Position numbers and translations under genes: made by a program. The notes beneath the pieces are model-generated. The model did no database searches, was not told the origin of the DNA, and worked only from the letters and a program-made list of their open reading frames with translations. A stretch of DNA of 33,607 bases from NCBI RefSeq assembly GCF_000315625.1, contig NW_005434592.1, forward strand, positions 11,454 through 45,060, in the 5' to 3' direction. The DNA is from Guillardia theta CCMP2712. Taxonomy: Eukaryota > Cryptophyceae > Pyrenomonadales > Geminigeraceae. Positions within the stretch are counted from its first letter, which is position 1. Each line of letters starts with the position of its first letter. Positions 8,401 through 17,000 of the stretch are shown here, piece after piece.

Positions 8401-10557
8401 GAGAGGGAGAGGGAGAGGGAGAGGGAGAGGGAGAGGGAGAGGGAGAGGGGAGGGAGAGGGGAGGGAGAGGGAGAGGGAAAAGGGAGAGGATAGTGGTGGC
8501 GGTGGTCTGTGGAACATGCGGCAGAAGCGGCAGCAGCAGAGGAGGAAGAGGAGGAGGAGGAGGAGGAGGAGAAAGAGGAGGAGGAGGAGGAGAAAGTGGA
8601 GGAGGAGGAGGAGAAAGAGGAGGAGGAGGAGGAGAAAGAGGAGGAGGAACGCCGCAATTCAACTCACGGGGTGAATCCAAATTTGTTCTTTTTGAGCATG
8701 TACTGTTCGAGCATTTCCATGTCCTTGTTCGCATCGTGGTACTGGCAGGAGTCGTGCTCGGCACTTGTTTTCTCCTTCCTACTGTGGTGCCGGATGAACA
8801 GGCAGAGCCATTCGAAGATCTCCATCCGCCCATGCAGCGCTGCCATGTGGAACGGGTTGTTGTCATACTGGTCCTGCTTGTGCGTCAGGAAAGTCCAGAG
8901 GAGGAGGAGCGTACAGTTTCGAAAACGCCCTGGGACTCATAGATGCGTTCAGCTAGCATCGAGCAGATCTTGAGGTTGCCCTTGGCAACGGCGATCATCA
9001 GCGGCGTTGTACCCCAGTAGTGAAAGAACTGCTCTGTGTCATCGTGAGAAGGACGAGGACGAGGACGACGACGAGGAGGAGCAGGAGAAGGAGAAGGATT
9101 AGAACGAAGCGGTGGTAATAGAGGAGGAGGAGAAGAAGAAAGAGGAGGAGAAGGAGGAAGAGGAGGAAGTACAAGAGGAGGAGGTGCAGGAGGAGGAGGA
9201 AGAGGAGGTGTAGGAGAAGGAGGAGGAGGAGGAGGAGGAGGAGGAGGAGGAGGTGTAGGAGGAAGAGGAGGTGTAGGAGGAGGAGGCAATCGTACTTCCT
9301 TTGTAAAAGTAGGATCGTTTGTTCTCTTGACTTGAGAGAGATGAAAATGAACAAGGTCTACAGTAGCAGGAGCAGCAGCAGTGGCAGCAGCCTGTGCAGC
9401 AGCATCCGCTGTTGTTGTCGCTCTGGAAGTTGAAAAGCAGTCAAGGCCAAGAGCAGGAGCAACAAAGAGATAGAGGCGGGGAGAGGAAAGCAAAAGCTAA
9501 CTAAGATCTGATGAAAGATGAGGCGGTGAAAGAGGAGGCAGTGAAGGAGGAGTTGGGGAGGTAAGAATCAGCAGGATAAGAACGAGGAACAGATATAGCC
9601 AGGGGAGAGCAGGCGGGAGGGAGGGAGGCAGGGAGGACCTTATCAGAACTGTCAGATGGAAATATGCTGGTAGTCAGTGCGAGTCAGTCATGACGGGCAT
9701 CCAAGTTGAGAGCTTACAAGGGGGGTTGCAAGTATTTGCAGGAACAATCTAAATTCTTGTCCATATGGTCGACCTTTTTCTTGCCTTCCCCAGCGTTAGC
9801 TTGCCTGTGAGCCTCCAGGAACACCCTGTGCGATGATGGGTCAAGGAAGGGAGGCAGGTTTCTCCTCGTCACTTCAGGGTCTCGAGGTCGTTGTAGAAGA
9901 CGACGATGTGTATGAGCGATGCTCCTGCGGGACAAGATGAACAGGAGGAACAAGGCCTTCCGTGACTATCACCTTCGAAATCGTTGTAGACTTTTGGCTT
10001 TTGGTTGGTGATGCTTTCGATCACTTTCAAATCCTGGAGCTCAGAAGTCAAAACACGTCAGGCAAGCGGCAGAGCGAACTCACGGAGCGAAATGCTTCAT
10101 AGGGAAGTTCTCTATTTTTCGAGACGAGCGTTTTTAAGATAAACCTTCCTTTCTTCAGCAGTTGCTGGCGGACTGCCGAATCATTCTCCTCGTAGGCATT
10201 CAGAAAGTAGACACAGCAGTAGATGATCAAATGGTCCAGCCTTTGGTCTTTGTTGCAGAAGGATATGATATTGTTGTCAAGGTCCTCCTCGCCGGAAGCG
10301 CTGTCATCGACATGGCAGCATGGGTCCTTTTCAGCCCAGTCCTTGCCGTTCACACGGGATACTTTCTGCTCCATGATGGTATTGATGATACTTTCCCACA
10401 GCATTCGGGGGGGGACTTCATCTTCTTCCTTGTCCCGGACTTCATCTCCTACCTTGTCCCGGACTTTATCTCCTTCCTTGTCCCGGACTTCATCTCCTTC
10501 CTTGTCCTGCTGCCTACCCTGCTCCTCCTCCTGCCCGGCCTGCCCCTCCGCCGCCAT
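5457..10557 (-). CDS. TRPV-like ankyrin-repeat cation channel, nine exons, 1217 aa
   Basis: Exons (high to low): 10084-10557, 9973-10033, 9873-9924, 9718-9825, 9296-9422, 8915-9031, 8668-8873, 7825-8200, 5457-7589. All splice phases agree and the frame stays open. The N-terminus has a charged repeat (RDKEGDEV-type) encoded by short tandem repeats near 10430-10515. Ankyrin-type repeats follow: ASLIHIVVFYNDLETLKVFL, TTPLMIAVAKGNLKI, NPFHMAALHGRMEIFEWL, FGFTPLTLAVRVGNLEMF. A pre-S1 linker resembles TRPV channels. S1 lies around residue 475-505, with S2-S6 in the last exon. The pore loop (FGINVASLLWVSFGEVDN) and S6 (ILVLNFLIAIVSRFF) lie roughly at 700-760. The long cytoplasmic tail contains a run of 11 glycines. 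TRP channels pass Na+ and Ca2+ at the plasma or ciliary membrane; ligand and gating are unknown. The exon at 9296-9422 is the least certain. Confidence 0.85.
7590..7824 (-). repeat. TRPV-like gene intron filled with GGA/TCC microsatellite
   Basis: This 235-nt intron has a GTTGAA donor and a CTGTACTGCAG acceptor in the minus sense. Most of it (7617-7765) is GGA/GAGG on the plus strand, so the transcript carries a long CU-rich tract before the acceptor. Open frames reading through it are low-complexity Ser/Pro/Leu and are not coding evidence. Confidence 0.75.
8201..8667 (-). repeat. TRPV-like gene intron with (GGGAGA)n and (GGA)n repeats
   Basis: This 467-nt intron (GTGAGT donor, TTCCCCAG acceptor, minus sense) holds three repeats in plus-strand order: an (AGC)n run at 8280-8300, about 145 bases of GGGAGA hexamers at 8330-8478, and GGA triplets at 8535-8648. 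It accounts for most of the repetitive frames in this area. Confidence 0.8.
9032..9295 (-). repeat. TRPV-like gene intron with GGA-rich repeat
   Basis: This 264-nt intron (GTACGA donor, GACACAGAG acceptor, minus sense) is mostly GGA, GGAAGA and GGTGTA units on the plus strand at 9047-9287. It lies between the TFTKE and QFFHYWG coding segments, which join in frame. The reading frame is also open through the repeat as a proline-rich stretch, so retention would not cause a stop. Confidence 0.65.
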
Positions 10558-11001
10558 TTACCTGCTGGGCCCAGCAGCAGTTGAACCCACCAGTTCAAGC
10601 CGGCGGCCCGGTGACCCCGGCCCGGTGAACGGTCGGACCGGCTACTCCGCCGGGCCGGGCCCATTCCGGATGCTCGCCGATCCGAGGCATGGCATCGGAT
10701 ACGGGACGGTGCGACGGTGCCTCGGACAGTGCCGCGCGTGCCGCGGCCCGCCGGGCCCCTGGCCGTGACCCAGTCACCCGTGGACCTACTCAAAGTTTTA
10801 ATCAATGATGAGACCAAAACAGAAGGATAAAGATGGACTTGAAAAAGGAGGAGTCACAGGCTGCCGTGCTTACAAGCCCGGACGGTCCCGCTTCAGTGTA
10901 GTGGTCAGTGGACTCTCAGCCTGAGTCAGTCCTACGGAACTTGGAAGGTGGCCGGGCACCGGGAGGCCCGGCGCGCACCGCAGCGGTGACTGAGACAAAA
11001 A
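10558..11001. repeat. GC-rich interspersed block between the TRPV-like gene and tRNA-Ala
   Basis: This region is rich in CCGGCC and GTGACT words and contains the inverted word TACTCAAAGT at 10788-10797, which links it to the blocks at 1-235 and 3500-3760. No believable gene is present. It ends directly at the 3' end of the tRNA gene. It also holds the 5' flank of the TRPV-like gene. Confidence 0.5.
10997..11001 (-). terminator. RNA polymerase III terminator of tRNA-Ala
   Basis: Five T residues on the minus strand directly follow the discriminator base of the tRNA. Confidence 0.7.
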
Positions 11002-11074
11002 TGGACAACCCGGGTATCGATCCCGGTGCCTCTCGCATGCTAAGCGAGCGCTCTACCATCTGAGCTAGTCGCCC
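11002..11074 (-). tRNA. tRNA-Ala (AGC)
   Basis: The 73-nt minus-strand sequence folds as a full cloverleaf. The acceptor GGGCGAC pairs with GTTGTCC with two G-U pairs, and the discriminator is A. The D arm contains AGCTCAGATGGTAGAGC. The anticodon stem CTCGC/GCGAG encloses TTAGCAT, giving anticodon AGC. The T stem CCGGG/CCCGG encloses ATCGATA. A in place of T at position 54 is usual for eukaryotic nuclear tRNA-Ala. The internal A and B boxes are intact, there is no intron and no encoded CCA. A run of five T follows the 3' end on the minus strand (10997-11001), a polymerase III terminator. Confidence 0.95.
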
Positions 11075-12039
11075 TTATATGTGTCGTAGACCCCTAGCTG
11101 CTAAATCCCCTTTAGCTCTCAGTCACGGTCTTGAAAGGACTTGTCTTGGCCAGTCTGGTCGCGTGACGCTCCCCGCCATGGTAACCCTACCCCCCATTTC
11201 TTTTGATCTTAGCAGGGGTGGTTAACAATAATGACACCGGAAATAGAACAAAAAGTTGCAAGAAGGTACGTGACCCACGGAAATGTTACAGTCCCGGTTT
11301 TCAATGGCCACCGCTAGAATGCTGCGAACTGCTGATGCTGATGCTGATGCTGATGCTGATGCTGCTGATGTTTATGCTGATGCTGCTGATGTTTATGCTG
11401 ACGCTGACGCTGACGCTGACGCTGCTGATGCTTCTCTCCCCGGCAATGATACACGTTCCTATTCGTCCTTACTCTGATGTCTCTTCTGAAACATCGTTCC
11501 TTCCCGGATCGTCCGACATCTCTCATGTGGCTCTCCATCTTCTCATTCTCATCTACGTCTACAGGCATCATTCTTCATTTTCTCTCTATTGAGTGTACAT
11601 GAGATCCAATACTGCTTTTCTGAATTTCACCCTCTGCGTTCACTGTGATAAACGTCGCCGATGTCACGTATGACCATTCCGTCCTCAGGCATGTTTTTCT
11701 GTGTACACAACCTGCTTCTGTACGGGTCGAGCAACATAGAATGTGCATCGATCTTGCTTAATCCCGACTCTGAACTCAACTTTTATTCTTGACTCATAAT
11801 CCACGTTTCGTTGGGAGTCGTGAGGTTGGGGTGCTTTCGGCTGAAAGAATCAAAATCGACCCTTGTGCATAATGCAACCTCAAGTAAGTCCGGGCATGTT
11901 GACAATATCTAGATATTGAATGATGACATGCTTTATTTCCACTCTAGACCTGAAATATGAGGAAAGACACAAGGAGGATGGGGCAAGAGCGTAGACCTAA
12001 CTCTCGCAACTAGCGATATGCCCACGTTGCCACAGCTCA
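11075..12039. other. Gene-free region with a GCTGAT microsatellite
   Basis: Between the tRNA and the 394-aa gene I see no domain-bearing frame. Bases 11331-11430 are a (GCTGAT)n/(GCTGAC)n repeat with GCTGATGTTTAT interruptions. It creates open frames on both strands (Leu-Met, Ala-Asp, Gln-His) that are repeat artefacts. The rest is unremarkable. Confidence 0.55.
11331..11430. repeat. (GCTGAT)n / (GCTGAC)n microsatellite
   Basis: About 16 hexamer-like units. The first half is GCTGAT, there are two GCTGATGTTTAT interruptions, and then GCTGAC units. All frames are open, which explains the long but meaningless open frames over it. Confidence 0.85.
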
Positions 12040-13453
12040 TCAGGCATTCATCCTGCTTGGCCCTCCTAGGTAATACTTGATAACTTTTCCGCCCGGAGTC
12101 TGCGGTTGAATGGCAAGTCTGCCACTTGGAGGACAGTATCTGTCATGCTTTCCTTGACGATCCTGCAGAAAGTATTGGAGATAGCAAGGCTTGGGGGAAG
12201 CAGCTGACATACCTTGATCTTGACCGTCTCTTCCACATGAGTCCTCAAATAAGACTCGTATGGCGATAGAGATACCCATGGAGGTTGCAAAACGAACTCA
12301 ATGTAGCTGCGGCCCAGGAATAAGGGCGGACGATACAAGAAACATCCTGATTCTCTTACCCATTGCTGCGCTTGCCCCATCGAGAAGGTAGCTTTCTCAA
12401 TACGTATTCAACTGATGCTGGATGCGACTTGACTAGATTGTACATATATCTCAGTAGCTCTTTTCGTCCACCGCTTTCCTGGACACTCTGTGAATGTACG
12501 AGATGCGCAAACTGTGACTCACTTCTCCGAAGTCGTCAGTGAATAGACAGACAATCAGCCCGCCCTTATCAGCATAGCTGCGCTCGAAAGACGCTTGCCA
12601 ATCGGCACGTAGAGTAGCGGATAGCCTCGTTAACAACTCCTGTTGGAAATCAATCAGACTTAGATTCTATCGTTACATGTTTACATGTTGTAATGACTTG
12701 TGCTTGTGCGTTTCTCTGCTTGCATTCTGCCTTCCTCCTGGCACAAACTGCTTCTTCGATGGTGAAAATTGCTGGAGAAAGATCACGAGCAGTGAGAACT
12801 TCGACTACAGCATGCAGCATAACACGTACAGATGTGGAAGCAGAAGAGGCCGAGTGGAAAGTCTCTATTCGGGACTGATACGGTTCTGATTCATATCTGA
12901 AGGGTTCTGTTTAACTTGTGCACAAGGGTTCGCACTGCAAGGCAAATCACCTGAAGTGCGTAAACGATCCTTGCTTGTCCAAAGTCACCGGCACCCCTGT
13001 CTTCATCGACTTCGGCCCGATTATCTTTGCTTCCTTTGCCGCTCGTTCTGCAGCTCGCTGCTGGCGCTCGAAGTCATAGTCGTTGGGGATGTGCGCGAAG
13101 GAAGAGAAAGTCTTGGGGGCGATAGTATGCCTCCTCGGTGAGAGTGTGCCCTCAACGGTACCCAAAAGCTTCTTGCGCATTTCACTCTGCCGTGGAGAAA
13201 CAGAGTCCATGTTGTATATTGCATATCCCTGAAGTGAAGACTCTGTTTGCCACGGCTTGGCAGCTCTTGTTGGTTTCTCACTCCTGATTTCCTCTATCAT
13301 GCCAGCCTTGAGTTTTGCCGGGAGCTTTCTGAGCTGGACGAAAGACGTGGGCAGGAACGCATACCGGACCACATCTTCCTCATACACACCAAAGTATCGC
13401 TCCGCGCTCTTTGTATTCCTCAGATACCCTGGAAGCTCCTTTTTGGACGCCAT
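12040..13453 (-). CDS. Unrecognised 394-aa protein, six exons
   Basis: Exons (high to low): 12951-13453, 12677-12896, 12523-12639, 12360-12487, 12213-12306, 12040-12162. Introns are 54, 37, 35, 53 and 50 nt. Donors and acceptors are GT-AG, all phases match and the total is 395 codons with stop. The first exon encodes a basic region starting MASKKELPGYLRN, with a helical ERQQRAAERAAKEAK stretch near residue 143. The middle contains a probable helical segment (ELLTRLSATLRADWQASFER) and a hydrophobic GGLIVCLF strand. The later part has ELLRYMYNLVKSHPASVEYVL. No signal peptide, membrane segment or catalytic motif is visible. The style resembles axonemal proteins, but I cannot name a family. An alternative start is three codons upstream at 13462. 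The gene is divergent from the PPR gene. Confidence 0.65.
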
Positions 13454-14048
13454 CTCAGGCAATGACCCGAGCTAGTGCCAACAGCACCCTTGTTTCCTCA
13501 AGCATCTCTGGCCCCTATCGCAGCCTCAGCACGAGCCCACCTGTCCATCTCAGGTGGTGTGAAGGCCTCTTCCTGGCAGCTCCCAGCTCCTCCTCGTCCG
13601 AGCATCAAGGTCCTTCCCATCCTCCCCGCCCTCCACGTCCTCCGCTCCTCCTCACTTTCGCTCAACAGACGGCAGTTGAGCCGTTACACTGCGTTACACT
13701 CAACCGGCGGCCGGTAGGTAAGATTGAATCGATTTGAATCAGGAGAGCATCGATTCAAACCAAGGGCAGGCTCGGGGGACGCATGGCAGGTGTCGGGAGG
13801 CAGGGAGGAGAGGAGGGGGGAAGACAAGAGAGCGGGAGGAGGAGGGGGCGGGGAGCACATACATAGAGGGAGCAGTGAGCGAGAGACGTCCTAGTGCCGT
13901 CCCGGCCCGTCTCTTGCCTCGGCTCGCGCTCAGAAGGGGAGGCGCTGCCAGGTTCCATTGCATCGCCGGACAGCTGGCCTTGTCGCCTCTGACGCAGGGG
14001 AGGCGGAGGCAGAGGGAGCAAGAGAGTCTGCTGTGCATACGTTCGAAC
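13454..14048. promoter_or_regulatory. Intergenic, putative bidirectional promoter region
   Basis: This region lies between the divergent 394-aa gene and the PPR gene and should hold both 5' ends. An open frame in phase with the PPR start extends upstream to 13734, but the added residues are Arg/Gly/Glu-rich low complexity, so I kept the later ATG. No clear TATA box is seen. The word ATCGATTCAAA/TTTGAATC occurs near 13727-13760 as a short inverted repeat. Confidence 0.4.
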
Positions 14049-17000
14049 ATGCTGCAGCCGAACGGAACGGGGGGGAGACAGCTCCTGAATCGCAGCAAGC
14101 GGTACCTGATGGCCTTGGACCATGAACGAGCTCTTCGCTCGCCGCTGCATCTTCAGCGAGGGAAGGAGTCGGAAGCTAAGTTGTCATTCGGAGCTCCCAG
14201 CGCACAGAGCTCTTCTTTCCTGTCTCAGGCAAACTGGCAAACGTTGAGAAGCCTCGGCGCCCATTGGACGTGTCGGTCCCTCAGTTTTGCAGGACCCTGC
14301 CTCTTGCCAGGGGCAGCGAACAGGAGGAATGCCTCCTCTGTTGAAGTTTCCGAAGTTTCTGTCAAGGATTTGAAGCTGTCTCGCCTTTGGAAGTCGAGAC
14401 AGATAGATGAGTTCATCCAAGTATGCTAGTATGCCTCCTGTTTGCCCCTTGGTGACCTCGTGGCCTCGACAGGAATTTGAATCGCTGGCGATGTCAGAGG
14501 GAGTTGGTCAGAACAGTCAGAACATGGCGATACGAGCATATGGGATGAAGAAGAATGTGTCAGCTGCGAAGCGAGTGTTCGACAAGCTTATTGCCCGGCA
14601 GAAGGTCTGAGGTGGGAGAGGAGGGAGACGAAGGTTCACAACTCACGACAGGCGGACGTTTACAGCTACGGAGCCATGGTTTCGGCTCTCTGCAGTGTTG
14701 AGCGGCTGAATGATGCGTATGAGCTGATCCAGAGCATGTAAGATCCTCCTTGCGCTTGCGCGCGATGAGATGGATGATGGGACGTTGGCCAGGAGAGGAT
14801 CCAACGTGAGGCCGAACCTGATTGTGTACAATACTCTCTTTCACGCGGCGATCACAAAAGGTTTGTTTACCCTGCACATGCTTTGCGCATGTCGTGTAAT
14901 GTCTTGGTAAGGGAAACAAATCATGGCGCAAAAGCTAAGGGAGGAGATTGAAAGTTTGCAGCTGGGAAGCAGCGAGATGTTTCTAATCGGACTCCTGAGA
15001 CTTGTGAACCAGTCCGGCTTCCTCGATGTTCGCTGACAGCTTCTGATAGGAGAGCGTATCGGGGAGCAAACAACGATTGCAGCAAGTGTGGAAACAAGAA
15101 ATCAAAGCTATCTACTCTTCGAACCAGGTGATACCATTGCAACATGTCCGTTCTCACACTCACGTATGACGGACACAGCACGTGGGGTTTCCAGCGCTGG
15201 CCTCGTACTGTAATGCACTGAACAAGTCCGTTGCAGCAGCTGCCAGTGTTGCTCCTGACATGCTGTGCTTGAACAGGCTTGATTGCCCGGAGCTCGCTGT
15301 TCCTCTACTCGAAGTGATGCCGAATAGATGTTTGTTGTGCATACTTACGAAGACTGTGGCACAGGTACTCTGCAACAAGAAGCTGTTCCCGATGACGTAC
15401 GAAGACGCACTGACTGTTATCGACGGTACGTTGAAGTCCCTACATCTAAGAGCTGTGACTTGCGAGGAAACAGACGACATGGCGCAAAAGTTTGTTGCCG
15501 ACGGGAACAACGGAGGCCCTGGTGAGATCAGCGCGGCTCCGCATGACAAGCACATCCGTGCGGCCTTTGATGCCACGATCTCTGCTCTCTGGTAAGTAGA
15601 AGAGGTCGCGGGCCGGAAGGTGGTGATGGGGGGGCATGTGCAGCCGGAGAAGAGACATCGCAAGGGTGAATCAAGTCGTTGAGACCATGGTGAACTGCAA
15701 GGTGGAGCCGAGGTATAATCTTCGGTCACTTCCTTGTCCTGACCTCTCTATCACGCTTCTCCTCCTCTCCCATCGTCTCCTTTCTCAACTCCGTGCTGCA
15801 GGGCAACCTGTTCCCTATCATCCTCTTACCTCCTGACTGATCCCTTGCGCGATCTTCGCTTCCCAGCATGGGACTTGTTCCCTCTCCCTTATTCTCCAAA
15901 CTCTGCTTTGATTTTAACTTGATTCTTGCCTCTGCCAGCTCGTCTACCATCGCTGCTCTTGCAAGGATCATGCCGCTGGATTCGACAGGGTAATCCTCCT
16001 CTCCTTCGTGACCTAGTTGACTCACCAGCACTCCTCCTTTTCAGGGAAATCCTCGCCGTCAACCATCAGGTTTGCTTTTTCACGTTCAATCCTGACAGAC
16101 TGATGGCATCTTCACCAGCATACGAAGGGGGCCAATCAATTGAATCTCACGTTGATCAGGTGGAAGCAACCTTTCAGTCGGCCCTTGCGTTGTCTAACAA
16201 GCTTGCTCACAGAAATTTTTCCAAACATCTGTTCAACAACGTTGAAGCTCGGAACGCAATGCTGTCCAGGGCTGCAAGCAGCAGCGTCACAGAACTGGAG
16301 TTGTTGTGGCAGAAGCTCCTGCAGGACAGCTGGGAGGTGAAGTTATTTTCACGTTGCTCATGTGGCGCCTGTGGAGATTGAACCTCATCTGCAGCCTGAC
16401 ATTTGTAGTTTCAACATCCTCCTTGCAACCTACGCCCGGTAAGATGTTTGAAGTTGTTGTTTGATGCACCTTCACTCACGTGGCACCCTTAGCCTTCGCG
16501 ATGTTGAGAGGGCATGGATGACTTTCGAGCTGATTAAAGAGAAGTGAGCTTGCTGTTGCAGAGAAGGAAGTTGGTGCTGTCCTGACTATTTTTCTCGATC
16601 ACAGACGACTTGTTCCCACTGAGAGCACGTGCGTATCGATGATCGTTGCTCATTCAAAACTCAAGGTCCGGCCTCATGCATTCCATGAGGAGAGGTTGAC
16701 TGATGACCATGACAGAGACAAGATCAAGCCGCGTTTCGCGTCGTGGAGGTTCTTAATGTTGAAGATCTGGTTTCCTCCCTCACCTTGTTTGGTTGAACGC
16801 AACAGTTTGTCCAAGAGATGAAGAGGATGAAGATCGATCACACTGTTAAAACTGCCGCGGCCCTCATCCGGGTTTACGGTCAACTCGGACTCTGCGATCA
16901 AGCGTTGATGGTGTGGACCTGGAGATCTCGACTGCTGGTTGAGATGTTATGACGCCACCTCTTTGAAGGTCTTGGATGAGTTGAAGAAATTGGACATCGA

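Noticed and set aside
8279-8973. Long Ser-, Pro-, Leu- or Glu-rich open frames on both strands
   Set aside because: They read hexamer and triplet microsatellites that lie inside an intron of the TRPV-like gene.
11203-11592. Leu/Met-rich 129-codon open frame
   Set aside because: Driven by the GCTGAT microsatellite, open on several frames, with no other coding evidence.
13734-14048. Upstream extension of the PPR protein
   Set aside because: In frame, but Arg/Gly/Glu low complexity, and it would use up the putative bidirectional promoter; the later ATG was chosen.
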